A stretch of DNA of 64,000 bases from Flavobacterium sp. ACN6 (GCF_002304005.1 NZ_MRCQ01000011.1:114824-178823), one strand, 5' to 3'. Numbered from the stretch's first letter, positions 7,807 to 17,187 are shown. A program made the numbers and translations. Notes: generated from the letters alone by a model not told the origin.

Positions 7807-7838
7807 ATTTGGATTTAATCTAAATAGATATAAATTTG
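7807..7838 (+). promoter_or_regulatory. Siderophore-receptor promoter with Fur-box-like palindrome
   Basis: The segment 7807-7825 is a 19-bp palindrome of 9+1+9 form (ATTTGGATT-T-AATCTAAAT) with a single mismatched pair, the geometry of Fur boxes. It overlaps the -33 region (TTG at 7809-7811), and 19 bp further the -7 box TAAATTTG (7831-7838) matches consensus exactly. Iron repression of the downstream receptor is inferred. Confidence 0.65.
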
Positions 7839-7861
7839 CGGTCTAAAAATAAATAACCGCC

Positions 7862-10306
7862 ATGAAGTTTACATTCTCATTATTGCTGCTTGCCGTTTTT
7901 AATATTGGCTTGGCTCAGAATGCCAAAATTACCGGAAAAATTGTTTCCGAAAATAACGAAGCTGTTTCCTATGCTTCGGTTTCCATAAAAAGTCTTAAAA
8001 AAAATACAGTTTCTGATGACAAAGGAAATTTTGAAATCAGTAATCTTGCTGCTGGAAGCTATACCGTTTATTTCTCGGCAATGGGATTTACTGTTGAACA
8101 AAAAAACATCGAACTAAATGAAAATGAAAGTCTTGATCTCTCTGTAGTTTTAAAAGAAAACATCAATACTTTACAAACAGTTGAAATTACAGGACGTAAA
8201 GAGAAATCGTATCGAAATACAAAATCGTTTATAGGAGCAAAAACAGAAATTGCTCTAAAAGATTTACCGCAGGCAGTATCTTATGCGACCAAGGAGTTAA
8301 TCGCAGATCAGGGTTCTATCCGCGTAGGCGAAGTGGTAAAAAACTTCAGCGGGGTAAGTCAGTTTACTTTTTATGATGATATTTCGATTAGAGGTTTTAG
8401 AATAAACGGAGGAAGTAACACACAGCTGCTTAACGGAATGCGAACTTCTACAGGTTTCTGGAAACAGCCGCTTGCCAATTATCTGGAGCGTGTTGAAGTT
8501 TTAAAAGGGCCTTCTTCTGCTTTGTTTGGAAACGCTTCTCCTGGAGGAGTTATAAACAGAGTTACCAAAAAACCTTTGGATCAGGCGGCTAACAGCGTGA
8601 GTTTTTCTACCGGAAGTTTTAATACTTTAAGAGCTTTGGCCGATTTTACAGGACCATTGACTGAAGATAAATCGCTTTTATACCGATTGAATTTAGGTTA
8701 TGAAAATGCAAATTCTTTTAGAGATTTACAATTTGATAAAAATATTGTCCTTGCTCCTTCCCTTTCCTTTCTTCCAAATGACAAAACCAGTGTGAATTTT
8801 GATTTAATTTATACAAGTTCAAAAAGTATACTGGATCGTGGACAATCGACGTATGAAAATAATTTATACTCTACCAAAACATCCAACTCTTTAAACTCTA
8901 CAAATGATTATTTAAATGAAGAAACTTACATTGTAACGACTTCCTTAAATCATCAGTTTTCAGATCGTTTATCATTTTCTGGATCTTATATCCGAACAGG
9001 TTATACAGAAGATCTTTTAGAGCATCGCGGTGCTAATAAATATGCCTCTGCGGGCGATGGAACTACGATTCCAACTTCTATTGAAATGCAGGTTTTTATG
9101 CGTAAACGTAAACGCTATATTGATAATCTTTCGACCTTTTTTAAATACGAAGCCAAAACTGGAGCTTTAGACCATAACCTGATTTTGGGTTACGATTATG
9201 CGCAAGAGCAAGTACCAGCGGGAGGTTCGCAACTGCAGGCGACAGGATATAGAAATGCTGCTAATACTGGATCAATTGCAACTTACAACCCTGCTAATAA
9301 AGCTAATTATTTATTGGATGCCAAAGGAAATCCGGTACCAAACGTAGCGCATTTTGACTTGACCAATCCGTCTGGATCACAACAGTTAAAAGACATGAGT
9401 AAGTATTTTTATGCGGCTCGCCCTTTTGATCCTACTTTTTATTCATTGTACGGAGTTTACCTTCAGGATCATATTAAATTTGGTGCATTTCAGGCTTTAA
9501 TTGGAGTGCGTTACGACGAATACACGGATAAGGAAAACTATAAAAAAGCTGCAGAAAACAAGGTAAAACAACACTCGTTTTTACCACGATTCGGACTTAC
9601 TTATACGCTAAATCCAAATATTAACTTATACGGAACTTATGTAAAAGGATACAATCCGCAGACGGCTTCTTCTTTATCAAATCCAAATTCTGGAGGGCCT
9701 TTCGATCCGTTAGAAAGCAATATGATTGAGTTTGGAGGAAAATCTTCATGGTTTAAAGAGAAACTTTTTGTAACCGTTGCGGTTTTCAAAATTCAGCAGA
9801 AAAACACTTTATATCCGGCAAACGATATAACAAATCCTGATTTAATGCGTGCGATAGGTGAAGAAGAATCTAAAGGTATCGAAATTGATTTGAACGGAAA
9901 TATCACAAGAAACTGGAGTATCTCTGCTGCTTATTCATATAACGAAGCTGCAATTTCTGATAGTCCAATCGAATCTGAAATTGGAAGACAAAAACCAAAC
10001 ACGCCTCGTCAGCAGGGAAATTTATGGACACGTTATAATTTTACAGACGGAGCGTTAAAAGATTTTGGTCTTGGTTTTGGAACTAATTTTGCCACTACGC
10101 GTACATTAAGCCAAACAGACACTCAGACAATTCCAGGTTACACTTTATTTAATGCTGCATTGTATTACAACATCAATAAATTTAAAATTCAGGTAAATGC
10201 TAATAACATATTAAACAAAACCTATTGGGTTGGTGGTTATGATTTTATTCGTTTGTTCCCAGGTGCGCCTTCAAACTGGCTTTTAACTCTTGGTTATTCG
10301 TTTTAA
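7862..10306 (+). CDS. TonB-dependent siderophore receptor
   Basis: 814 residues with a signal peptide (ending GLAQ), an N-terminal CarboxypepD_reg-like beta-sandwich (about 22-105: GKIVSENNEAVSYASVSIK...GSYTVYFSAMGF), a plug domain (about 125-235) with the siderophore-receptor hallmarks ISIRGFRINGG, VEVLKGPSSALFGNASPGG and VINRVTKKP, and a barrel ending in the aromatic SNWLLTLGYSF. It resembles FhuE/FpvA-type receptors, which import ferric hydroxamate or mixed chelates with energy from TonB. It is followed 44 bp later by a PepSY membrane protein, the usual partner in reducing the imported ferric chelate. Confidence 0.92.
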   Translation: MKFTFSLLLLAVFNIGLAQNAKITGKIVSENNEAVSYASVSIKSLKKNTVSDDKGNFEISNLAAGSYTVYFSAMGFTVEQKNIELNENESLDLSVVLKENINTLQTVEITGRKEKSYRNTKSFIGAKTEIALKDLPQAVSYATKELIADQGSIRVGEVVKNFSGVSQFTFYDDISIRGFRINGGSNTQLLNGMRTSTGFWKQPLANYLERVEVLKGPSSALFGNASPGGVINRVTKKPLDQAANSVSFSTGSFNTLRALADFTGPLTEDKSLLYRLNLGYENANSFRDLQFDKNIVLAPSLSFLPNDKTSVNFDLIYTSSKSILDRGQSTYENNLYSTKTSNSLNSTNDYLNEETYIVTTSLNHQFSDRLSFSGSYIRTGYTEDLLEHRGANKYASAGDGTTIPTSIEMQVFMRKRKRYIDNLSTFFKYEAKTGALDHNLILGYDYAQEQVPAGGSQLQATGYRNAANTGSIATYNPANKANYLLDAKGNPVPNVAHFDLTNPSGSQQLKDMSKYFYAARPFDPTFYSLYGVYLQDHIKFGAFQALIGVRYDEYTDKENYKKAAENKVKQHSFLPRFGLTYTLNPNINLYGTYVKGYNPQTASSLSNPNSGGPFDPLESNMIEFGGKSSWFKEKLFVTVAVFKIQQKNTLYPANDITNPDLMRAIGEEESKGIEIDLNGNITRNWSISAAYSYNEAAISDSPIESEIGRQKPNTPRQQGNLWTRYNFTDGALKDFGLGFGTNFATTRTLSQTDTQTIPGYTLFNAALYYNINKFKIQVNANNILNKTYWVGGYDFIRLFPGAPSNWLLTLGYSF

Positions 10307-10350
10307 AAAGCTTTAATTATATTTGGAAATATTTTTCCGCATCCTTTTAC

Positions 10351-11457
10351 ATGAACAAAACATTTAAAAAAAACATTGGTTTTTTACATTTATGGCTCGG
10401 ACTTTCGTCCGGGCTTATTGTATTTATAGTAGCTCTAACTGGAAGCATTTTAGTTTTTGAAAAAGAAATTGATGCTTTCATAAATCCTGAATTTTATAAA
10501 GTTTCGACTGTCGGAACAAAAAAAATACCTGTAGATTTTTACGTTAATGCCATTCAGAAAAAATATAAAATAACCGAATTAGATCGCATTCAAACTTATC
10601 ACGATCCGGAAAGAAGTGTAATTATTTCTGGAACCGATGCCGACAAAAAGGATCAGATTTTCTCTATCGATCCATATACTGGAAAAGTATTAGCGTCAGT
10701 TCCTGAAAAAAGCAGGTTTTTCTCTGTCGTACTTGATTTGCACAGGCATTTAATTTTAGGAGAAGTTGGCAAATTTATTACCGGCTGCAGTTGTCTTATT
10801 TTTGCTTTTATGCTCATTTCGGGTCTTATTTTATGGTGGCCGAAAAAAATAAAAAACCTTAAACAAAGATTAACCGTAAAATGGAGTGCTTCTTTTAAAA
10901 GAGTTAATTGGGATTTTCATTCGAATTTTGGTTTCTACAGCTTTTTATTTCTTCTAACAATATCGCTGACAGGACTAGCATGGTCTTTTAAATGGTTTGA
11001 AAGCGGGATTTATTTATTGGCAGATGGAACCACCAAAAAGCCTTCGGCAAAAGTAGAAAATCCGACGAAAGTCGATCCTAAACTTGAGAAAACGTTCTTT
11101 TATCAAAACATATTTTCAAAAACAGACAGCATATACACCTATAAAGGAGATACGCAAATCAGAATTCCTTCAGACACTATAAATAGTATCATGGTGATCA
11201 AACTTAATCTTGAAAAATCGATTCCGAATATTTCAAGTATGGCGTATTTTGATAAATATACGGGCGACCTTTTAAAAATAAAGCCTTACGAATCTTTTAG
11301 TAATGGCGATAAAGTGCGACGTCTTATTTATCCTATTCATACAGGAAGTATTTATGGTTATCCAACAAAAATCATAGCCTTCTTGGTATGCCTTTTTGCG
11401 GCGACACTGCCTATTACAGGATTGTTGATCTGGCTGGGAAGGAAGAAGAAAAAGTAA
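10351..11457 (+). CDS. PepSY-associated membrane protein (putative ferric-siderophore reductase)
   Basis: 368 residues of the PepSY_TM family (PiuB/FoxB-like). Four hydrophobic segments are visible: about 10-37 (HLWLGLSSGLIVFIVALTGS), 138-165, 190-212 and 338-362, with periplasmic PepSY regions between. Conserved histidines in HLWLG, DLHRHLI and WDFHSNFG are in the positions expected for heme or metal ligands. FoxB-type proteins reduce iron in imported siderophores at the inner membrane. Position directly after the siderophore receptor supports this role; the electron donor is not known. Confidence 0.85.
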   Translation: MNKTFKKNIGFLHLWLGLSSGLIVFIVALTGSILVFEKEIDAFINPEFYKVSTVGTKKIPVDFYVNAIQKKYKITELDRIQTYHDPERSVIISGTDADKKDQIFSIDPYTGKVLASVPEKSRFFSVVLDLHRHLILGEVGKFITGCSCLIFAFMLISGLILWWPKKIKNLKQRLTVKWSASFKRVNWDFHSNFGFYSFLFLLTISLTGLAWSFKWFESGIYLLADGTTKKPSAKVENPTKVDPKLEKTFFYQNIFSKTDSIYTYKGDTQIRIPSDTINSIMVIKLNLEKSIPNISSMAYFDKYTGDLLKIKPYESFSNGDKVRRLIYPIHTGSIYGYPTKIIAFLVCLFAATLPITGLLIWLGRKKKK

Positions 11458-11806
11458 AAAGGTTTTTACCGCAAAGAGCGCAAAAGTTTTTTCGCAAAGT
11501 TCGCAAGATTTTCTATTAATCACGCAAAGTCGCAAAGATAATACACTTTGCGCCTTAGCGACTTTGCGTGAAATAAATTAACAAAGCTTACACAAACTTC
11601 GCGACTTTGCGTGAAATAAGCTACCAAAGCTTACACAAATTTTGCGACTTTTCGACTTCGCGACTTTGCGTGAAATAAATTAACAAAGCTTATAAAAACT
11701 GTATGAGAAACAAATCCACAAACTATACACAAAGCTTTGCGAACTTTATAAATTAACTACTTAAAAAAAATCTCAGCGCTCTTTGCGGTAAAAAAAAAGC
11801 AAAATT
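11458..11806. repeat. Intergenic repeat island with 19-bp terminal inverted repeats
   Basis: The gap between two convergent genes is bounded by a perfect 19-bp inverted repeat (11463-11481 and 11776-11794, TTTTTACCGCAAAGAGCGC). Inside, a block starting GCGACTTTGCGTGAAATAA and ending ACAAAGCTTA occurs three times (from about 11558, 11601 and 11660), and inverted CGCAAAGT units lie at 11490-11537. No coding frame of note. It looks like a MITE-like or REP-like element and may also end transcription from both sides. Confidence 0.75.
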
Positions 11807-12853
11807 TTAGTAGTAACTCAGAGAAGAGTTTGCTCTTTTTTGGAAGTAAAGATAACTAGTCGTAGTACCTGTATATCGTAAACGTATCTGAGAATTAGTA
11901 AACTCAAATAACTTCCAATTAAAATTTAATTTTCCAAGTAATTGAGATGTGAAATTCAGTTTCAATTCTCCAACACCATATTGAATGGTACTTTCCCACT
12001 GCCCTGTTTCTGTAACTGTTCCATTGCTGGCCACGACTGTTTTGTCACTTTTAAAAACAAATGAATAGCCGCTGTAATTTGAAGTCTTTACAGAACCATC
12101 AAAAAAATACGGAATTTCCCAGGACCCGTTTGTTATGGTTTGTGTAAAATCTAGTGTTACAATGTTATTTTCTGGACAGTAATCAATAGCATATTTAATA
12201 GCATTTTCGAACTCCAAATTATTTGTAATCGCCTTTGTCTGCCCATTGTAATCTGCAATAGCAATTGGATATTTTAAAGAAATATACTGACTGTCATTTA
12301 AATTTTTAATAAAATTAAAAAATGCCTGATCGCTTATTATAGTTTGAGAACTTCCAATTTGACTGGCGCTGTTATAAGTATTAATCGTTATAGGATAATT
12401 GATATTTAAGCCGTTAATTTTAGATAAAAGATCTGGATACGAATTCCAATAATCGATTAAAGAATCAAAATCTGCCTGATTTGGAATAAATTTTTCGATG
12501 TAATTATAGTATACCATCGTTACAGGAAAATCTATTTTTACAATATCGTCGTCATAAGTACTGGCGTTAATATTATCGATTACTTTTTGATAATCTGAGG
12601 TAGAATTTACTGCAATCTGCTCGTTATTTACAGTAATGGTATACGGAAGTTTTATGGTACAATAACTAGATCCGTCGATCATATTATCCTGTACGGTTTT
12701 AACCATCGCAACCCTTTGCAGATAAGTGGTAAGCGGCGAAACACTGGTAATTGTTCCTTGCGCATTATCGTTCTGCTCATCTGTTTCGCTTTGGCAGGAA
12801 AACAGTAAGAACATTAAAACTGCGATTGATAAATATTTTTTCAAAAGGAACAT
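11807..12853 (-). CDS. Lipoprotein with four internal repeats, function unknown
   Basis: 348 residues. A lipobox (MFLLFSC, Cys20) marks a lipid-anchored protein, followed by an acidic linker. Residues 62-225 contain four tandem repeats of 40-44 residues, each with a strand ending in an invariant proline (KLPYTI at 70, DFPVTM at 110, NYPITI at 154, KYPIAI at 196) and a later D/EF..xI helix. The last third (SFVFKSDKTVVASNGTVTETGQWES) looks like the lipocalin-like strand pattern of secreted Bacteroidota proteins. No enzymatic motif was recognised. It is divergent from the ECF sigma gene at 13050 and has its own TACCTTTG box. Confidence 0.8.
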   Translation of the reverse strand: MFLLKKYLSIAVLMFLLFSCQSETDEQNDNAQGTITSVSPLTTYLQRVAMVKTVQDNMIDGSSYCTIKLPYTITVNNEQIAVNSTSDYQKVIDNINASTYDDDIVKIDFPVTMVYYNYIEKFIPNQADFDSLIDYWNSYPDLLSKINGLNINYPITINTYNSASQIGSSQTIISDQAFFNFIKNLNDSQYISLKYPIAIADYNGQTKAITNNLEFENAIKYAIDYCPENNIVTLDFTQTITNGSWEIPYFFDGSVKTSNYSGYSFVFKSDKTVVASNGTVTETGQWESTIQYGVGELKLNFTSQLLGKLNFNWKLFEFTNSQIRLRYTGTTTSYLYFQKRANSSLSYY

Positions 12854-12866
12854 ATTTATATTTTTA

Positions 12867-12874
12867 CAAAGGTA
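12867..12874 (-). promoter_or_regulatory. -7 promoter box of the lipoprotein gene
   Basis: TACCTTTG on the minus strand fits TAnnTTTG and lies 13 bp before the ATG at 12853, giving a very short leader. No clear -33 TTG is seen at the right distance. Confidence 0.5.
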
Positions 12875-13018
12875 ATAATTTAAAGAAAAGTTTTTTTATT
12901 AAATTAACATCTAGGCTTTCAGTATCTTCTTCAATACTAAATTATCAAAAGCCAATAGCATTTTAATCTTCTATAAAACAATCAGCTTTGCTTTTACCCT
13001 ACTTAAATTAAAAACAAA

Positions 13019-13026
13019 TACTTTTG
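13019..13026 (+). promoter_or_regulatory. -7 promoter box of the ECF sigma gene
   Basis: TACTTTTG matches TAnnTTTG, 23 bp before the ATG at 13050. TTTACCCTACTT at 12993-13004, just upstream, recurs inverted at 13566-13577 between the sigma and FecR genes. Confidence 0.5.
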
Positions 13027-13049
13027 CGTGGTACAAATTGAAAATCTAA

Positions 13050-13565
13050 ATGCCATCTAAAAACGAATCTAATACTTGCGATGAAATCATTTTTTCATCT
13101 TTTTTCAAAAGTCATATAAAAGCACTTCGGAACTTTCTTTTTTACAAATTTGGCAGCATAGACCAAGCAGAAGATGTCGCTCAGGAAGCTTTTGTAAAAC
13201 TTTGGCAGAACTGCGCTTCGGTACCACTAGAAAAAGCAAAATCATACATTTACACCATTGCAAATAACAGCAGTCTTAATGCAATTGCGCACCAAAAAGT
13301 GGTTTTGAGGTATGAAAAAAACTTTACCGGTTTAGATAAAACAAATGAAAGTCCGGAATATCTTTTGGAAGAAAAACAATTTCAGGCTAAACTTTTGAAA
13401 GCCATCGAAAACTTAAACGAAAAACAACGCACCGCTTTCTTAATGCATCGAATAGACGGTAAAAAGTACAGTGAAATTGCTTTAGAGTTAAACATCAGCG
13501 TGAAAGCGGTAGAAAAACGCATTCATTTGGCTTTGTTAAGCTTACGTAAAGAAATTGATTTATAA
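13050..13565 (+). CDS. ECF sigma factor, FecI-like
   Basis: 171 residues with sigma region 2 (ALRNFLFYKFGSIDQAEDVAQEAFVKLWQNC, about 30-60) and region 4 (AIENLNEKQRTAFLMHRIDGKKYSEIALELNISVKAVEKRIHLALLSL, about 115-162). It starts a three-gene run of sigma, FecR and TonB transducer, the classic cell-surface signalling layout in which the outer membrane receptor signals through FecR to free the sigma factor. The locus has no SusD. Confidence 0.92.
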   Translation: MPSKNESNTCDEIIFSSFFKSHIKALRNFLFYKFGSIDQAEDVAQEAFVKLWQNCASVPLEKAKSYIYTIANNSSLNAIAHQKVVLRYEKNFTGLDKTNESPEYLLEEKQFQAKLLKAIENLNEKQRTAFLMHRIDGKKYSEIALELNISVKAVEKRIHLALLSLRKEIDL

Positions 13566-13614
13566 AAGTAGGGTAAATTTAGTTCTAATTGTTTTAATTA
13601 AATAATACGATAAA

Positions 13615-14514
13615 ATGAAAAAAAATCGCTTATTAGCAAAATGGCTCAATGATGATTTATCTCCGGATGAATTAGCGGCATTTGAGGCAGGTCCCGATTT
13701 TGAAAAATATAAAAAGATAAAAGAGTATACGAATCATTTAGAAGTAAATGATTTCGATGAAAATGCAATGCTTTCTACCATTTTGAGCCATAAAAAAACG
13801 ACTCCAAAAGTAGTTCCTTTATACAAAAAAATGATTTTTAAAGCGGCTGCAATATTTATTTTTGCGCTTGGAATTACCTTTGTAATGAATTTTTTCATAC
13901 CTGAATCACAAACAGCAGATTTTGGAGAAAAAACCACATTTTCGTTACCCGATAATTCGGAAGTAGTACTAAACTCAGGTTCTGAAATCAATTATAAAAA
14001 ATGGAACTGGGACAACAACAGACATTTGAAACTTAAGGGAGAAGCTTATTTTAAAGTCGCTAAAGGTCATAAATTTGAAGTAGAAACGCGTCTTGGAAAA
14101 GTAACCGTTTTAGGAACTCAATTTAATGTTAAAGTCAGAAAAAACAGGTTTGATGTAGTGTGCTATGAAGGTCGAGTAAAAGTAAATTATGCTGCAATGC
14201 AAATTCTATTAACTCACGGACAAAGCGTAAGTTTTGAAAATGGAAAAGAAATTAAAATAACGGTGAATTCTCTGAAACCGGAATGGATGAACAATCAAAT
14301 ATGTTTTTATAAAGAAAACATTAGAAGCCTTTTAGACGAAGTTGAAAGACAATATAATATTAAAATTGAATTAAATACAAAAGATACTATTGCTCTATTT
14401 ACTGGAAAATTACCAGCAAAAGACTTAGAGACAGCCTTGCAGATTATTAGTACAACCTATCATTTAGAGGCCAAAAAAGCCTCTGGAAATAAAATAATTT
14501 TTGACGAAAAATAA
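13615..14514 (+). CDS. FecR-type anti-sigma factor
   Basis: 299 residues: a cytoplasmic N-terminal part (LLAKWLNDDLSPDELAAFE), one membrane helix (about 81-100, FKAAAIFIFALGITFVMNFF), a FecR domain (FSLPDNSEVVLNSGSEINY...LKGEAYFKVAKGHKFEVETRLGKVTVLGTQFNVK) and a C-terminal DUF4974 domain (MNNQICFYKENIRSLLDEVERQYNIKIE). It would hold the upstream sigma factor inactive until the outer membrane transducer signals. Its stop TAA is directly followed by the ATG of the transducer gene with no gap. Confidence 0.92.
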   Translation: MKKNRLLAKWLNDDLSPDELAAFEAGPDFEKYKKIKEYTNHLEVNDFDENAMLSTILSHKKTTPKVVPLYKKMIFKAAAIFIFALGITFVMNFFIPESQTADFGEKTTFSLPDNSEVVLNSGSEINYKKWNWDNNRHLKLKGEAYFKVAKGHKFEVETRLGKVTVLGTQFNVKVRKNRFDVVCYEGRVKVNYAAMQILLTHGQSVSFENGKEIKITVNSLKPEWMNNQICFYKENIRSLLDEVERQYNIKIELNTKDTIALFTGKLPAKDLETALQIISTTYHLEAKKASGNKIIFDEK

Positions 14515-17049
14515 ATGCTGCGCCCCAGACAATTTCATTTTTTGTTTTTTCTTTTCTTTCTTGTCCTCAATCTTTTTGGTCAGGACAAAGGAAAAGCTGT
14601 GCCTTTTAAAAAAATAATAATTGATATTGAAAAACAGCATGGGGTTAGTTTTAATTATACCGAAGACAATATTGCAGATCTGGAATTAAATCCTCCGAAA
14701 AAATCACTTTCACTAGATCAGAAACTGGACTATCTTTCTATAAAAACCAATTTATCATTTGAAAATATTGGAAACCAATTCATCAATATTTATAAAAAAG
14801 AGCGTGAACAAAGAATAATCTGCGGTTATGTTTTCTCTGCTTTGGATAAAAAACCCATAGAAAACGCTAATATCAGCTTACTTAACAAAACTCAATTTAC
14901 AACCGATTCAGAAGGTTATTTTGAGTTTCCGAAAGAAGACAGAAATACTTTTATAATTAGTCACGTTGGTTTTGTTTCTAAAAGAATCACAACTGGAAAT
15001 TCCGATTCTAAAAATTGTCTTCAGATTGTTTTAGAGCCTGAAATTACAGAACTACATGAGATTAAAACTAATGCTATTCTAGCTTCGGGGATTTCAAAAA
15101 ATGCTGATGGATCTATTCAAATCAAACCTAAAAAATTTGGAATCCTGCCCGGACTTATTGAACCAGATGCTTTACAAACTATGCAGCAAATTCCAGGCGT
15201 AAACAGTCTGGATGAAAGTGTATCGAGCATCAATGTACGCGGCGGCACGCACGATCAAAATTTGTTTTTGTGGAATGGAATACGAATGTTTCAAACGGGA
15301 CATTTTTTTGGTTTAATATCTGTTTTTAACCCCAATCTGGCACACACGATTTCTATTTACAAAAATGGCAGTTCTGCTTTTTACGGAGAAAGTGTTTCCA
15401 GCGTTGTAGCGATTTGTTCTAATCCTGAAACAGCAGAAAAAAATGCTTTTAGCGCGGGAATCAATATGATTAATGCTGATGTTTATGCAAAGTATAATCT
15501 TTCGAAAAAAAGTTATATAGAAATTTCGGCACGTAAGTCGATTACAGATTTTGTAGAAACTCCTACTTACAAGGAATATTTCGACAAAATATTTCAAAAC
15601 ACCACGATTACTGATTTTTCTCAAAATCAAAATATAGATTATAAGAGTGATAAAAAATTTGGTTTCTATGATGCTACGCTGAAGTACGCGCAAAAAATAG
15701 GCTCAAAAGATCAGTTAATTTTAGATTTGATTACCATAAAAGACAATCTGGAAGTTTTTCAAAGCGCGACTGTTTACGACATCAATAAATCTGAAAACAA
15801 TGTTTTGCGCCAGCAGAATTACGGTGGAAATTTATTATGGAAAAGAAACTGGAACAACTTCAATACCACGAAAATTAATGTTTACAACTCTTCTTATGAA
15901 CTTTTGGCGAACCAAAAAACAACTCTTGCAGACCAAGTTGTGATTCAGGAAAATACCGTTAACAATAATGGCGTTAATTTAGAGAACAATCATATTATTA
16001 ACTCTAAATTCAGCTTAAACGATGGTTATCAGTTTAATGAAATTGGTATTACTAATCTGGAGCAAGTAGTTAATCCGGATTTCTATCGTAAAGTTAAAGA
16101 CGTTTTGAGAACTCATGCTTTTATTGTTGAAGGAAAATACAACGACACGATTTCCAGAATCTATTTTAAAGCGGGAACGCGAATTAATTATATTGAAAAA
16201 TTTAAAAAATACATTGTAGAACCGCGCTTGCAATTTAGCTACGGCATTAATAAAAATCTAAATTTAGAGTTGCTCGGCGAGATGAAAAGTCAGAATTCAC
16301 AACAAATAATTGATTTACAAAAGGATTATTTCGGTATTGAAAAAAGGCGCTGGATTATCTCCAATAATACTACAATCCCTATTCAGAGAAGCAGACAGTT
16401 ATCTTTAAATTTATTTTACAAAAAAAACGACTGGCTTCTGGATATCGAAAATTTCTACAAAAAAGTAAGCGGTATTACAACTTCTAGTCAGGGTTTTCAG
16501 AACCAGTTGGAGTTTGTAAGAACAACGGGGGACTATGAAATTTGGGGAGCAGAAATGCTGGTTCAGAAAAAAATGAATCACTTTCTAACTTGGTTGAGCT
16601 ATACGTATAACCATAATAATTATCATTTTGCTAATTATGGATACCCAACTTTTCCCAATAATTTTCAATTAATGCATACGGTTTCGTGGGCAGGAATTTA
16701 CGAGAAAAACAATTTTAAAATTGCTTTGGGAACAAAATGGTCTTCGGGCAGACCCAAAACATCTCCTGATCTTTCTCAATTTGATCCATCAGATCCTGTT
16801 TTGTTATACAATAAACCAAACAGTACTAACCTGCGTATCTTTTCGCAGGTTAACATTTCCTCTACTTATAAGTGGGAAACCGCAGATGGAATTCAATACA
16901 AAATAGGAATTTCCATTTTAAATATCTTAAATAGGAAAAACGAAATCAGCGAATATTATAGAATAAGTTCCCTAACAAATTCTATAGAAGAAGTTGAAAC
17001 ATTCGCCTTACAAAGAACTCCAAATGTGAGTTTTAGAGTTTCTCTTTAA
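14515..17049 (+). CDS. TonB-dependent transducer/receptor with STN domain (FecA-like)
   Basis: 844 residues. Signal peptide to about 23, then an STN (secretin/TonB short N-terminal) domain at about 25-92 (VPFKKIIIDIEKQHGVSFNYTED), which contacts FecR in such systems, a CarboxypepD_reg-like domain at 97-175 (GYVFSALDKKPIENANISLL), the plug at about 205-305 (INVRGGTHDQNLFLWNGIRM) and a barrel ending RTPNVSFRVSL. Zero spacing to FecR implies translational coupling. No lipoprotein SusD partner follows, so it is a lone transporter; the substrate is unknown (iron chelates are common for FecIRA, but nothing here proves it). Confidence 0.88.
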   Translation: MLRPRQFHFLFFLFFLVLNLFGQDKGKAVPFKKIIIDIEKQHGVSFNYTEDNIADLELNPPKKSLSLDQKLDYLSIKTNLSFENIGNQFINIYKKEREQRIICGYVFSALDKKPIENANISLLNKTQFTTDSEGYFEFPKEDRNTFIISHVGFVSKRITTGNSDSKNCLQIVLEPEITELHEIKTNAILASGISKNADGSIQIKPKKFGILPGLIEPDALQTMQQIPGVNSLDESVSSINVRGGTHDQNLFLWNGIRMFQTGHFFGLISVFNPNLAHTISIYKNGSSAFYGESVSSVVAICSNPETAEKNAFSAGINMINADVYAKYNLSKKSYIEISARKSITDFVETPTYKEYFDKIFQNTTITDFSQNQNIDYKSDKKFGFYDATLKYAQKIGSKDQLILDLITIKDNLEVFQSATVYDINKSENNVLRQQNYGGNLLWKRNWNNFNTTKINVYNSSYELLANQKTTLADQVVIQENTVNNNGVNLENNHIINSKFSLNDGYQFNEIGITNLEQVVNPDFYRKVKDVLRTHAFIVEGKYNDTISRIYFKAGTRINYIEKFKKYIVEPRLQFSYGINKNLNLELLGEMKSQNSQQIIDLQKDYFGIEKRRWIISNNTTIPIQRSRQLSLNLFYKKNDWLLDIENFYKKVSGITTSSQGFQNQLEFVRTTGDYEIWGAEMLVQKKMNHFLTWLSYTYNHNNYHFANYGYPTFPNNFQLMHTVSWAGIYEKNNFKIALGTKWSSGRPKTSPDLSQFDPSDPVLLYNKPNSTNLRIFSQVNISSTYKWETADGIQYKIGISILNILNRKNEISEYYRISSLTNSIEEVETFALQRTPNVSFRVSL

Positions 17050-17061
17050 CACCATTTCTAC

Positions 17062-17100
17062 AAGAGTTTTAAGAACTCTTATTCTTCTTTTTTATTTTTT
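17062..17100 (+). terminator. Terminator of the sigma/FecR/transducer operon
   Basis: AAGAGTT and AACTCTT form a short stem 12 bp after the stop codon, followed by a long T-rich tract to about 17100. Confidence 0.6.
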
Positions 17101-17187
17101 TTCAAAAAACATCAATTCTTTGGTAGGGTAATCTGCACCAAGGCTGTTTCATTTATAGAATCATAATTTGATCGAACAGCTTTTGAA

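Noticed and set aside
11272..11535. Minus-strand open frame over the end of the PepSY gene and repeats
   Set aside because: Its codon use and composition are those of an antisense shadow; it overlaps a well-supported gene and repeat DNA.
11458..11806. Insertion sequence at the inverted-repeat island
   Set aside because: No transposase frame is present inside 332 bp; only a non-autonomous element remains possible.
15313..15693. Minus-strand 126-codon frame inside the TonB transducer gene
   Set aside because: Antisense to a well-conserved plug region, rich in residues expected from reverse reading of AT-rich codons.
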